In this document: piece by piece, positions 1 to 11,599 of the stretch
How the letters are laid out: every line of letters starts with the position of its first letter
How positions within the stretch are numbered: position 1 is the first letter of the stretch
NCBI GenBank assembly: GCA_021234155.1
Contig: JAJEKV010000061.1
Coordinates: 4,892,653 to 4,956,652 of the forward strand
Origin: Isoetes taiwanensis
Lineage: Eukaryota > Streptophyta > Lycopodiopsida > Isoetales > Isoetaceae
DNA: 64,000 bases
Reading direction: 5' to 3'
The notes under the pieces: model-generated
What the model was told of the DNA's origin: nothing
The model's database searches: none
The model's input: only the letters and a program-made list of their open reading frames with translations
Program-made: the position numbers and the translations under genes

Positions 1-1826
1 GCATAAAGGGCCTTAATCCCAGCATCTACTCTCTGTTCTACTGCCTTATTCCATCCGTAGTTATAATCCACACACACATACTTCAATATCTTCCCCTGTA
101 TAATAAAACTTAAAGTCCGGATTCCTTCTGCCAAATACTAGCATCTTATCTTATTTAAATTCACTTTCATATTCATAGCACCGCAGAACAAGGCAAGTGC
201 TTCAATATGTTTTTGCATATCAACAACATTTTTAGCGAGCATCACAATATTATCATATAGTAAAAATAGCAATACATACCTAGCTATAGTTGTGCCCTTC
301 CTTCCGCGCTCTTTAATCCATCCTTCGAATTGATCAATATACATCCTAAACAACACTGGGGAAAGGAGACAGCCTTGCTTCATGCCCATATTGCTTATTA
401 CCTCCTCTTGACATACATTGCTCATTGGAAAAGAAAGCCGCACAACAACCTTTTGATAAAGTTTAGCCACTGCGCCTTTTAATTCAGTAGGGACCCCAAT
501 ATACCTCATATACGCCCAAATATCCTCTCTTCTGACCATGTCAAATGCTTTAGTTAGGTCTACAAATAACGCAAATAATGGTATTTTGGTCTTCTTAACT
601 GCATCAATGGCAGCCTGCATAGTAACCAAATGATCTATTGTGGACCTGGCAGAACGGAAGCCTGCTTGCCCTTCTGCTCTCATACCATTTTTCTCTGTCC
701 AATTACTTATCTTTTGTTCTACTATAGTGGCAAACAACTTGGCAAATACACTGCCAAATCTCGTGTTTTATAAATAGGGACTATCCTGTTTACTTGCTAA
801 GTGCCAGGTAGCCCATTTATAATTGCATCATTCAGCACATGTATGATTACTTGCACAACTGAGTCCCCTGCCCCTCTACTACTAACCCTTGTGCGTCTTT
901 TGCTCTGCCATTTGATAATTTCTTAACCCCTTCATAAACATCAGCTTTTGATAATATAAGATGCACGCCGCTGGCTTCAAAGTTATCATCTATCCCATCT
1001 AAGTAGTAGAGCTTCCTTACTTGGGCCATAAGTTCGTTTACATTGAGTTTACTTTCTATTCGCTTTGTTTCTTTAAGGCGGTTCAAAAAAGCGCTTGGGC
1101 TTCCTAATCAATTCATATAATAGTTCTGTTTGCTTATTTTGCAAGTATGCTCTCCATTTCCTTCTCATCAATTTGCAGTATTCCATTCTCAAAACTGCTT
1201 TCTGCTTTTTTTTTTTCCTTCTTGAACTCAAGTCTTTTTGTTTTGCATTCATCATCGTACTAGACCTTGCATGGAAGACCTAACAATTTTCTTTTAGACA
1301 CAAAGCATGCAGTTGCACTTTCAAGGAGGACTTGCAGCATCTATTTCCTTAGCAGATTGTGGCCACTCAATAGCCTTTGCTCTAGCTTCACAATATCTCT
1401 TATATGTATCTCTTTTACTTTGTCTCATACATATACTTGTCGAGTTTACCTTTTGTTCTTCCCAAACTTCTTCCTTAGTCTTCAGATGTAACACAATTGC
1501 ATGTGTGTCATCAATATAAAGATCAATCTAGCATCTGAATGCTCGTAAGAACCATATCTGCCACACTTACTCCCCTCCCTTGCGATCCTATAGATGTACA
1601 TTTTCCCGATAAGGAAAATTTTCTTATCCCATTAAGAATAATAAGATTCAATCCGCTACACATATTGAGTAAATGTCCTCCTTGTGGTTGTATGTCACAA
1701 TTATCCTTATTGTTTCTGATCCATCCCTCATTTACCATTTTTGCATCTCCTAGTGGTTCCATCTAAATGGATTCTCCTATATCAGCTGCTACGAAGGTTT
1801 GTTTCAGTCAAATTCTTCTATTAAAA
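1..1826 (-). pseudogene. LINE L0, RT and endonuclease 3' part (degenerate)
   Basis: Decayed ORF2 of an APE-type non-LTR retrotransposon, running off the left window edge. Reading leftward, 1523-1850 encodes the middle of the endonuclease (GDFN-like start, then LLNMCSGLNLIILNG), 847-1255 the linker before the RT (KKLSNGRAKDAQGL), and 138-737 the RT palm (AGFRSARSTIDHLVT, FALFVDLTKAFDMV, MGMKQGCLLSPVLF). The catalytic YADD is degraded to LLYDNIV, and several frameshifts separate the blocks, so it is inactive. The missing upstream part of the endonuclease lies at 5793-6290, because an LTR element (1832-5787) is inserted in the GDFN motif. The protein resembles LINEs B and E in this window. Confidence 0.85.
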
Positions 1827-2739
1827 TCTCTTGAAGATTAGTTTCGTATGCACACATCAGAATCTCAACACCAAGGCAAAGCAAACTGCAAAGTCTAAGC
1901 AGTGGATTGAATCCCAATCTATTAGCATGACAATGAAGCACAAATCAGAGATGAAGGAGAAGAGAGAGAACATAAATCTGGAGGCTCATCCTCCTCTTAT
2001 ATTATTAATTCTTCCATGGAACACTCTTTTATAATAATCTCTTCAAAGAGCAACGATCTCCACCATTATATCTCCAATAACTTATATGGCCTTCCAAATC
2101 ATGCCACCTCATCACAACTCTAACCATTGAAAAATATCATGTAAGGACTTTTATATCCCTTCCAAGTCCATAGGTTCTACAACTATTGCCCCTTAAATTA
2201 CTCGACATCCCGGCAAGTTTTTTAGCACGCCAGCCCAACCAAACCTACAACCTTCCTTGCAATTCTGGGCTATCGACGTAGCAGTTCCAAATTAGCCAAA
2301 TCTTAGGTGGCATGAGATTAAGTCGTTGGATCTGCATTTTCTTAAATGGCCATGAAAATTATAAATGGCCTAAAATTTCACACGGAGATATGGAAAGACA
2401 TCCGAAGGCGTGCTACCTCCCGATTAAATACAGGTTTCTTGCATCTACCTTTCTGCACTCAGGTGTTTCTCAGAATCAAGAGTATCTCTTTTCCATAATC
2501 GAGACCTGCTCTTGCTCTAGCATCCAGTGTATCATCAACTAGCCATCGTGGGTGTATGGAGATGGATTTTCGCAAAGAGCTCTCCGGTATGGGTCAGTTG
2601 TGGCCTTTGCCATCCGGCTTTCAACTGTAATTTAAGGTGGGATCTACATTCTTTTGTTTAGCCGTCGTGCCCATCGAACGTTGTAGTGGAATTGTTCAAA
2701 TACTTCTGTTTTCTTTAGTATTTACAGTAGCCCTATTGA

Positions 2740-4625
2740 ATGATTTTGGCCGAAAATATGATTCTGGGTTGCGATTTTGCAAGTCGGAGCAGACAACGAT
2801 CCTGGCTGCAGATATTCCCAAGGAGTTCGGCAACCAAATCTATTGGTGCCGCAGGTGCCTTCCAGCACTTCTCCTTATCTTCTCTGCTTACAGATTTTCC
2901 AGGTATGAATTTTGAGCCGAAAATTCCATGATATTTTTCCTCAGCTCGCATTTCACTCCTTTATAGTTCTGGTTTTGGCATCTTTGTCCCTTGATGAATG
3001 ATACTTTTTGATGGTATATCCCTGTTGCTTCAATAGGTTTTCTAGATTTTCGCTTTTTTCTAAACTATGAATGATATTTCAGTGCAAGCATAAGGTGTCT
3101 TGATCAAAGTGTGAAATGGCAGAACTGGTTAGTTTTTTTTTTCATTCCTTAATAGTTATGCGATTGAGCTAATAGTTTGCAACCATGTAGAGGACCTTAC
3201 AACCTATAATGGGCTTAATTACCACACTACATTATTTATCTAGAGAGGATAAAGAGTATTTCTGCTTCCTGCTGTATGGAGACATTTAGTAGTAGCATGC
3301 TTCAAATTGTTCCATTATTGCAAAGCCATTGACAACTAGGATTAGACTGCATGCTGGAAACATCAGAATAAAGAGTGCCTCTAATTCACATGTACACTAA
3401 TGTAGACTCTCAACTTTTTGCTGTAAGTTTCTTCCCTTCACGCTCTTCCTTAAGATTCAAAGCATGTGAAATTTTGATCGTCCTTTTGCAGTTTTCCTAC
3501 TGCCAAGTTTTGAATGGAGTTAAGGCACCAAATGTTTGTTTTATCAGACCTTTTATCCAGGATAAAATGTAAGTTTTCTTTGTTTACTAGAAAACGAACC
3601 TCAGAATTTTGGAAACTTCTGTGGAAAAACATTTAACTAGGTTTTAATGGAGGATTCTATACGTAAAACTTGGCTCTTTTAAAGATAGCATTCATGGCTT
3701 CAGGAAATTATGGAGAAAGGACGGCAGGACCAATTCATTCTATTGTTGCCTTTTACTTGTGTTGTAGATCAAGTACATGCTACAATGTTAGGAGTCCAGC
3801 CTATAATTCCTGTTTGGTAAGGTGATTCAGTAGCATTTAGCAAATGATGTCTTGGGCATAGGCTTAGGGATGATTTAATATTGACTCATCTATATAAACT
3901 CTTCTAAACTTGGCTCCATCTACATAAGCTTTCTGTGCATGCTTATTCATAATATCCCGTATATTATGGGATGCTCAAGATGGCAACTATTCCACTCTCA
4001 ATAATCCATTATTCTGAAGCATCTTGCAAACTCTAGATTCTTTGTTGTAGTAGAATGTGCTACAGTATTATTGCAGAGGTCTGTTGGGCAGCTATTGTGA
4101 AATGTTGTACTTCTATTCTCTAAAATGCCACTCACTTCTACTATTGCTCGCTCTTGCAGATCGCGAATGTTTTTCATAGCATGTCCAGATTGGAAACATC
4201 TAATACATATGTTTTGATTAATGCAATCAAGGTATCTTTTTTGCTACATAGTTAGCTGTTAGTATGCCTAAGTTTCAGAACTCTCATTTGGCCAATAGAA
4301 TGATAGAGGTAGAATTATTGTGATCATTACATCATTTAAGGAAGGGCATGCCATGAAATTGTAGCCATAATTCGTCATAATTCGTGAATTGAGAAGATAA
4401 GAATCTTGTGCATAATGTACACAAAATAAAAAATCTCTAATTTTGAGCCTTTTCAAATGTCTGTGGTTCTTAGCAAAAGCTTAAATTTTCTCCTGTGTAG
4501 ATGCCTTTTGAGGCAACAAGAAGTTCTATTTTGTTCTTATATAAACTAGTCTATTTCTTGCAGGTCGTATGTGGCTTGTTATATTGTCTCCACTTGCTCT
4601 TTTAACGATAATTGCTGGAAAAATA
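2740..4625 (+). other. Interior of LTR element with exon-like segments
   Basis: This stretch carries no LTR-element protein. On the plus strand it has several blocks that look like exons with splice signals: about 2740-2900 before a GTATGA; 3492-3568 after TTTTGCAG and before GTAAGT; about 4161-4232 after CTTGCAG and before GTATCT; and 4564-4625 after TTGCAG. The translations (for example QVLNGVKAPNVCFIRPF) were not recognised. A captured host-gene fragment, transcribed opposite to the element, is one possible reading; chance splice-like motifs in AT-rich DNA is the other. Confidence 0.25.
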
Positions 4626-4627
4626 GG

Positions 4628-4977
4628 TGAGAATAGAATAGAATATGATTTTATCGTCCACGGAGACCAACTGGCCTATGGGACCCAAGTACAAAGAGAG
4701 AGCGGCAGGCATACTACCAGGATTAAAAAACCCCCGCCCCGAAGGGTTTTCGGGGGAAAAACCTTAGTAGTAATAAGGATGCTGACATACTGCACAGTTA
4801 TATACACAATCACAAGTACAGCTGAGGTTAATGTCGGACAGGGGGGCATAACTGAGTCCGCGTATCCATTACCTCCCGGAGGTACGATCCCAACAAGTCT
4901 ACAGAGGCCGTGCTCAGTAGCTCATGCAGGGCCTGATGGGGCACAACTAACCGAGCATATGAGAAATGTATAGGGTT
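4628..4977 (-). mobile_element. LINE G 3' end, 5'-truncated copy
   Basis: Minus-strand 3' terminus of a LINE, nested in the LTR element. It encodes the last residues of ORF2 (HELLSTASVDLLGSYL, then VMDTRTQL and a stop). Then follow a 3' UTR with a GC-rich hairpin (near 4728-4770), the terminal hairpin AGGCC-loop-GGTCT (4664-4677), GTGGACGAT, and a short tail of TATTC units (4630-4650). It closely matches the copies at 24228-24530 and 27140-27700. Confidence 0.8.
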
Positions 4978-5220
4978 CCCGAGTTCATATTTCAAGAGCT
5001 AACACATATGCTTTTGTGTTGTAGAACACTGCATGGACTAGCAACATAAGCTTGATTACTAAAATCACATCCATACCTTGCTGGCCAGTCAAAGGATAGA
5101 GGTAATCCTCCTTTATATGTTTTTGAATGCCACATATCCATATGAGATATTCGTAGCAGCAGGCTTTTGAATAATCCATGCTAGTAAAATTGTTGCTTGT
5201 CCGGGCGAAGCCACCAAACA

Positions 5221-5787
5221 TGAAGACTGATTTCATATGCACACAACAGAATCTCAGCACCAAGGCAAAGAATCCCAAGGCAAACTGCAAAGTCTAAGCA
5301 GTGGATTGAATCCCAATCTACTAGCACGACAATGAAGCACAAATCAGAGATGACGGAGAAGAGAGAGAATATAAATTTGGAGGCTCATCCCCTTCTTCTA
5401 TTATTATTTCTTCCATGGAACACACTTTTACAACAAATAATCTCTTCATAGAGCAAAAGTGAAAGAGAGAGAGAATGAGGAGACGTACCCCTCTCGTAAA
5501 ACTTACACAACAAATTTCAACCCTTCGTCTTTGAACAATCTCCACCCTTAGATCTCCAATAACTTGCATGGCCTTCCAGATCATGCCACCTCATCACAAC
5601 TCTAACCATTGAAAAAATCATATAAGGACTTTTATACCCCTTCAAGTCCATAGGTTCTACAACTGCACAAAAAAATGACAACACTCCAATCTTTTCACAG
5701 TTTACAATAACACTATGACATGGAAATACTTCCTTAAGCACAATTTGCCCCAAATGTTACAAACATGAGACAAAAATCCATTCTACA
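5221..5787 (-). repeat. 5' LTR of the 1832-5787 element
   Basis: Full-length copy (567 bp) of the repeat whose shorter partner is at 1832-about 2193. Shared landmarks include the GTCCATAGGTTCTACAACT block and the CACACAACAGAATCTCA block at its inner end. It starts TG and ends CA on the minus strand. Confidence 0.65.
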
Positions 5788-5792
5788 TCTCC

Positions 5793-6620
5793 CATAAGTA
5801 CTGCCGGTCCCTTCTCTTCCACTTGCATTGCTGTCTGTTCTAGATGGTGAAATGAATCATCTTTATCCATATCTTTAGTAGTGTATGTGGGTGATTTCCT
5901 TGGTGGGAAATAGCATCCTGCCAAGTAAATTTTTTCTTCCCCTCCTACTTCTCTCCATTGTATGGGTCCCATGACCTATTGGTCTTCGTGGACGTTAAAA
6001 AAACTATTCTATTCTATTCTATTCTTCAAAATTAGCTTGACTATGTATGATAGACTATTGCGGATATAGCAAGCAATACCTTCATATCCTTTTCTTCTCC
6101 ATTTCTTTTGATTCCACACTGAATGTAGACATCTTAAACCTTTTATTTCTGGCAGCCCTTCCTCCTCGTGTTCATGTGTTTCAAGGAAGAAAACCACATC
6201 CCAAGCAGCGAGAGCATCATTCCAAGATGCGAGAACATCATCAAAAGCAACTACTTGAGCCATCTTCCCATTGATGTTCCACGTACAACGCCTGATGGTC
6301 TCTATCCCCTAGCCTCAATAATTGCTTTCCCATTTTTTCAAAAGGCTTTCTTACCTGATTGCTTAGCTTCTCTTATTTTATTGGCTTCAGTTTTGCTCTG
6401 TTGCGTTTGCGCTAGTGTAAGGTCTTCATTTATCCAATATATGATGATCTTTGAGCATATTGTTCTTTTTTCAGGACTTGTGCTTTTACTGCCCGATTGT
6501 TAAATTTCACAATAACATTTCTATCTTTGTTTGTCTTGCATCCAACAAGGAAAGCATCAAACAACCTCAATACTAGAACAATGCATAGTTTAAAAAAACT
6601 GGCTTTTTAGAGGTCAATTC
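5793..6620 (-). pseudogene. LINE L0, ORF1 end and endonuclease N-terminus
   Basis: Upstream half of L0. From about 6600 leftward it encodes the C-terminal domain of ORF1 (VIVKFNNRAVKAQVLKK, then a disrupted WINEDL-like stretch, then GKAIIEARG and a TAG at 6304-6302). Then comes the ORF2 endonuclease start (TWNING, VVFFLETHEHEE, GIACYIRNS, YLAGCYFPPR, VLMGD). The order and the TAG between the two ORFs match LINEs C, E and F, but here only 20 nt separate the TAG from the WN codons, so a deletion has occurred. The reading frame is broken in several places. A 68-bp LINE 3' tag is inserted within it (5961-6029). The 5' end of the element is missing. Confidence 0.75.
5961..6029 (+). mobile_element. 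Very short LINE 3' end inside L0 endonuclease
   Basis: About 68 bp in the opposite orientation to L0: hairpin GACC-TATT-GGTC (5973-5984), then CGTGGACGTTAAAA, then four TATTC units. L0 coding sequence resumes on both sides, which makes the insertion limits clear and shows that the repeat tail arrived with the element. Only the last few tens of bases of the parent were copied. Confidence 0.7.
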
Positions 6621-6789
6621 CGGCTGACTCATCTTTGAAGCAAAAACTCAGTGTTATGGTCTGATGCATGCAACAGATTTGAGCTTTCCTACTGATACAA
6701 AAATTTTGAGACGACAAAATGGCAGGCATAATACAAAAGCCTGACTAATACAATCCAACCTTGACCTGTTGACTGATCAGATAAGCAAA

Positions 6790-7997
6790 CTGGTAAAGTG
6801 TTGATTGAATGTAATCTTCCATTCATAATTCTAGACACTCCTAGTTGGAAACAAATGATGGAGGCTGTGTCACAAATAGGTAAGAGGATCTCGGGTCCAT
6901 CTTCATTTCAACTCAAGACAAGATTAATTCCCCCTATACATGGGAACATATCACAGGAGATCTCTCAAATTGAAAGAAAGTAGACCCGCTTTGGATGCAC
7001 CTTGATGACGGATGGATGGGTTGATATGGGCAAGAGAGGCCTTTACAACGTCATGACTTCCTCAGCTTTTGGTACAATTTATACAAAATCATTTGACATG
7101 AGTGGCACAGGTGTGACTGTTACAAGAAAGTTAGTTATTTGAGAAGATGAGAGATGTTATTGAGGAAGTTGGCCCACAAAATATTGTCCAGGTAATAACT
7201 GATAGTGGTTCAAATTGCGTTTCTATGGGCACGTTGTTAGAGGAGAAATATAAAATGTTGATATGGACACCTTGTGCCTCTCATAGTTTGAACATTTTAT
7301 TGAAAAATGTTGGTGCCATACCTTGGGATAAGAAAGCTCTTACTAGAGGTGAGCAAATAGTGACTTTGTTTTTGTGGATTGGCAATTTATTGTAAGCATG
7401 CCAAGTTAGAACTTTTGACCAGCCAACATATGCTTTGGATCACGACTTATTATGCTTGAGCATTTAACTAAAGTGTGAAGTCTTTGAGGCAAATAATGGT
7501 ATCAGATGTGTGGTTGGCTTGGGATGACGCCAAGCTACCAGAAAGTGAGGCGGTTCAACATTTAATGTTGGATCCCAAATGCTATACAAGAAATTACTAA
7601 AATCATTCGGCCCATGTATTCGGTTCTACACCTCACTGATAGAAGCAAAATTGAGAACATTAAAAGCAAGGTGACTTTTAGATGGGATTGGTACCGTCGC
7701 CCAATCCATGCTGTGGCACACTTACTCCATCCTTTGTGGAGAGGTGATGATGACACCCAAGAGACTATAAAAGCAGAGCCCCACTTTGGATGGGTGTCCT
7801 ACTTGAATCGTATCTTTGATGGAGATCATGAGCAAATTATACGATGATTTGCTCCAATTTCGAGGGAAGATGGGTAGTTTTAGTAATCCAATGGCTCAAT
7901 CTCATAGTGCTATGTCAAAACTAGTCTCATGGTGGGAGAAATATGGTGGATGCACACCCGAGCTCCAGAAGTTCGCTCTTCGAGTGTTGTCTTAGGT
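6790..7997 (+). pseudogene. hAT-family transposase relic (DUF659 type)
   Basis: Several frames together encode a plant hAT transposase: LMTDGWVDMGKRGLYNVM with SFDMSGTG (about 7000-7110, DUF659-like), then QVITDSGSNC and TPCASHSLNILLKNVG (7185-7320), then the region before the dimerisation domain (HFGWVSYLNRIFDGDHEQII, 7780-7845), and WWEKYGGCTPELQKFALRVL (7930-7993), the start of the hAT C-terminal dimerisation motif. Frameshifts and stops separate all blocks (for example near 6982, 7140 and 7395), so it is not functional. The usual C-terminal remainder is absent; an LTR element begins 80 bp downstream. Confidence 0.8.
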
Positions 7998-8077
7998 AAA
8001 TTTGAATTTTCTATGACTATGATGTACCGGTTCAATACTCTTTTTTAGTTTTGGACAAGATCTGATTTTCATAAATC

Positions 8078-8981
8078 TGAAATGAATATGGTAGCTCGAG
8101 GGTGTGGTCTTGGATGTCAGTCTTGGTGGACTAGCATGAGTGTCTAAATTTGGCAAATTATTGGCAAGACATGGCAATAAAGGCAACCTGTAGTCTATAT
8201 TTAACTATGATGCTAAAAAGGCTTGCAAAAAAAGGGGATAAAGTCACAGCAGAGGTCTATAAATAGAAGCTGAACTTCAATTACTTAGATCTCCGCAATG
8301 AGAGATCGGATTTAGCCGAGCTTTACTTCTATGGAACCGTCCTAGAGTCTAGTTTCCGAATTGGGGAGCACTTTTCGTAATGCATTCGAATAAAAGAGAT
8401 ATGGCCGAAAGAGTGACAGGGGGTCAAGAAGGATTGCTCTACTCCTTCACTCATGAATCTGATCCAAAGAAAGCCATTACTTTTTCCTAGAGCTTCTGCT
8501 ATTCTTATTCAATAACCTACTACTATTCCTGAGTCTAACTCTTGGTGTTCCTTATTGAGGACTACTAGCTTGAGGGAGGAGCTACTAGTGGAAGCTGATT
8601 GACAGGCCTTGCCATAATTCTACTAGTTCTTAGCACTGAACGACCCGGTTGGGTGGTGAACTACCATGAATTGGTTATTGGGTTGGATCTCTCTCTAGTT
8701 TTGGTGAATTGAAGTTTGATTACAGAAGCTATTGGTGTAATTTCTGGCACATTCCTTAAGTTGGTTTTGGAGGTTTGGTCAACATCTCAGGTTAATTGAG
8801 TAAGTTGTGTTCATTTGCTTTTCACATTGCAAAATAGGTTATTTGTCTTTGCTAACAGTTTCATTTGTGAATAAGATATCAATTCTAGATGGTTTGTAGT
8901 TTGTATCACCTTTAATTATCTGACAAAGTATCGTAATATGGCTTTGGAGATATGAAAGGTTTGGATCATTGGAGTGATCCA
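8078..8981 (+). repeat. 5' LTR
   Basis: Left LTR of the 8078-11599 element. It matches 10691-11599 along its full length apart from scattered substitutions and small indels, and ends just before the primer binding site. Confidence 0.8.
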
Positions 8982-8989
8982 TAAGAATT

Positions 8990-9001
8990 GGTATCAGAGC
9001 C
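8990..9001 (+). promoter_or_regulatory. Primer binding site (initiator tRNA-Met)
   Basis: TGGTATCAGAGC, eight bases after the CA end of the left LTR. This is the standard plant LTR-retrotransposon minus-strand primer site. Confidence 0.85.
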
Positions 9002-9147
9002 TGGCTATTCTTGACGTTTGCAAGTCATTTTGTTGGTACTGGAGATTGCAAACCGGAATAGAGATTCGTATTCTGGCTATTCTTGATGTTTGCAAGTCAT
9101 TTAGTTGGTGCTGGTGATTGCAAACTGGGATAGATATCCTTATCCCG
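9001..9147 (+). repeat. Direct tandem repeat, two units of about 74 bp
   Basis: The segment beginning CTGGCTATTCTTGACG is repeated from about 9075 with scattered substitutions (CTGGCTATTCTTGATG). Both units end in an AATAGAGAT or GATAGATAT block. It lies just inside the LTR element; no function is evident. Confidence 0.75.
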
Positions 9148-9329
9148 AGAACCCAAATGATTTCTCTCTATGAATTTAATTTATTTAATCTATTCTTACC
9201 AATCTGATCCTCTTAAAAGCAAGAGAGCCTTTTATTGTATCTCTTGAATATCTGTACGACGAATTCTTTTTGTTGCAAGAAACATATATGAATTTATTAG
9301 GTACAGGGAACTAAGCCTATCTTACCTTA

Positions 9330-9910
9330 CATGGAATAATGTAAGGGCTAAACTTAGCTGTTTGGCGATTTTTTAGCACATTTTCAAAAAAAATTGGCTA
9401 AAGTAAATGGAAAAAATTGGGAAAATAATAATAATTTTAGCTTAACTTTTTTCGGGACTGCATTAACCCTGGAGCTCTTTAGCCAAATGCTAGAAAGTAA
9501 GAGCGTGAAATTTTGTAGTGTTAGGTAAACCATAGAAACTTTTAGAATGAATTTCGGGCTAGTTTAGCTAACATCATTCTAGTTTATATGAAATATATGA
9601 CTAGTAGTTTAGTTTCTAGTAGCATTATGAATTAACTTGAGTCCTAGACTTTATTAGTTAGCATTATTTTAGAATGTTTTCACAAAGAAAATGACTAAAA
9701 TAAGTGGAATATATTGAAAAATGTATAGTAATTTGGTTTAATATTTTCTGTTGGCCACACCATAGAAAGTTTTGGGATGATGTTTGGGTTAGTTTAGCTA
9801 AATGGTAGAAGAGGAAAAATGTATAGAATTTAGCTAAACCACAGAAAGTTTTGGGATTAATATCGAGCAAGTTTAGCTAAAGTCATTCTGGCTAATAAGA
9901 AATATGCGAT
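9330..9910 (+). repeat. AT-rich segment with repeated TTTAGCTAAA motifs
   Basis: TTAGCTAAA and GGCTAAA motifs recur many times (for example near 9345, 9400, 9575, 9800, 9830 and 9880), and the sentence-like unit ACCATAGAAAGTTTTGGGAT occurs in variants near 9530, 9765 and 9840. The same vocabulary is found in the 479-bp hAT-type MITE at 34410-34888, so this may be a decayed relative. Ends could not be fixed. Confidence 0.45.
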
Positions 9911-10690
9911 TAGTAATTTATTCCTTGCTACCTTATCAATCCATTTCTTTTTGCCAAAATGGATCTCCTTCAAATCAAGCTTTAACCAAAACTGACAATC
10001 CATCTCCTTGGCCAGGATGGATCTCTGATTCAACTCTCCTATATCTACGGTCGACGAATCTATTTCTATCTAAACTAATCCCAAAGCCCGAACAATGTAA
10101 ACTGCATCTTTACGAGTCCCATTGTCTCTAGTTGCTGGTGATTAGAGTTTGCTTGTCAGTAATTGTGGTTAAAAGGTAGAGGATAGAGAATCTGTTAAAA
10201 GTTTATGTCATGATTAGAGCCACTAGAGAAATTATAGATTAATTTTATGATTTTAATGCTTCCTTCTGATCGTTGTTCATGCCATTAATATCTACATAAT
10301 TTTATGGTTGGTGCCATACGTATTTGATATTAATAGATGACATTGAAAATAGTAGATTGGTATCTAAAAATCTGAGCAGTAGTTTGGTGCTATTGGTTAA
10401 GGTTCGTGCTTCAACAAAAAACCACTATTCTTTCTTAAATCTTGCCATTCTTTGAATTTAGAAATCTATTTAATTATCTTGATATCTTTCAATTCAATCC
10501 TTTCAATAGCTTACTCCAATCCTTAGCCTTAAAATTGTGGCTACAGTAAATAACTGGTGCTCATGTATAATTAGATTGAGTTGGTGCTCATTGGGTTGGT
10601 GCTCATGTACAAATGGACGGAATGAGTTGGTGCTCAACTTGTGGTGGACGAATACAACTGAGGTCAGTTGCTTCCCAGAAAGGGGGGAAT

Positions 10691-11599
10691 TGATACGAAT
10701 ATAGTAGCTCGGGGGTGTGGTCTTGTACATTAGTCTTGGGGGACTAGCATGAGTGCCTAAATTTGGCAAATTATTGGCAAGGCATGGCAATAAAGGCAAC
10801 CTATGGTCTATATTTAACTATAATGCTAAAAAGCCTTGCAAAAAAGAAGGGGCTAAAGTCGCAGCGGAGGTCTTCAAATAGAAGCTGAACTTCAATTACA
10901 TAGATCTCCGCAACCAGAGATCGAATTTAGGCGAAACTTTACTTCTATGGAACCGTCCTGGAGTTTAGGTTCCGAATTGGGATAGTACTTTTTGTAATGC
11001 ATTCGAATAAAAGAGATATGGCCGAAAGAGTGACAGGGGGTCAAGAAAGACTGCTCCACTTCTTCGCTCTTGAATCTGATCTAAAGAAAGCCATTACTTT
11101 TTCCTAGAGCTTCTGCTATTCTTGTTCAATAACCTACTACTATCCCTGAGCCTAACTCTTGGTGTTCCTTATTGAGGACTGCTAGCTTGAGGGAGGAGCT
11201 ACTAGTGGAAGCTGATTGACAGGCCTTGCCATAATTCTACCAGTTCTTAGCACTGAATGACCAGGTTGGGTGGTGAACTACCATGAATTGGTTATTGGGT
11301 TGGATCTCTCTCTAGTTTTGGTGAATTGGAGTTTGATTACAGAAGCTATTGGTGTAACTTCTGGCACATGGTCCTTAAGTTGGTTTTGGAGGTTTGGCCA
11401 ACATCTCAGGTTAATTGAGTAAGTTGTGTTCATTTGCTTTTCACATTGCAAATGAGGTTATTTGTCTTTGCTAACAGTTTCATTTGTGAATAAGATAGCA
11501 ATTCTAGATGGTTTGCAGTTTGTATCACCTTGAATTATCTAACAAAGTATCGTAATATGGCTTTGGAGATATAAAAGGTTTGGATCATTGGAGTGATCA
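10691..11599 (+). repeat. 3' LTR
   Basis: Right LTR, preceded by the polypurine tract at 10674-10690. Its high similarity to the left LTR implies a fairly recent insertion. Confidence 0.8.

Larger units (their letters stand above)
1832..5787 (-). mobile_element. LTR retrotransposon inserted in LINE L0
   Basis: Direct repeats at 1832-about 2193 (3' LTR) and 5221-5787 (5' LTR) share long stretches. Both end in TCTTCA on the minus strand, and the full copy starts with TGTAGAA. The flanking 5-mers TCTCT (1827-1831) and TCTCC (5788-5792) differ by one base and fit a 5-bp target duplication; removing the element rejoins the L0 endonuclease at its GDFN motif. The left LTR has two internal deletions of roughly 80 bp. 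A G-rich tract next to the left LTR (minus strand, near 2180-2195) could be the polypurine tract. No gag or pol is readable in about 3 kb of interior, so the copy looks non-autonomous. The primer site next to 5220 could not be matched to a tRNA with confidence. Confidence 0.7.
8078..11599 (+). mobile_element. Two-LTR, apparently non-autonomous retrotransposon
   Basis: LTRs at 8078-8981 and 10691-11599 (904 and 909 bp) are near-identical, start TG and end CA. The classic plant primer site TGGTATCAGAGC (complementary to initiator tRNA-Met) follows the left LTR at 8990-9001, and a G-rich polypurine tract (AGAAAGGGGGGAA) abuts the right LTR. The 1.7-kb interior encodes no gag, protease, RT or integrase, so mobilisation would have to be in trans. 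The bases next to the two ends do not form a 5-bp target duplication (AAATC versus TTGAA), so the element may be a recombinant, or my end placement may be a few bases off. Confidence 0.8.

Noticed and set aside
4569-4973. A 134-codon plus-strand frame
   Set aside because: It lies antisense over the LINE G 3' end, which explains the sequence better.
8078-11599. A segmental duplication of unique DNA rather than an LTR element
   Set aside because: A primer binding site and a polypurine tract at the expected inner borders make LTRs the better explanation.
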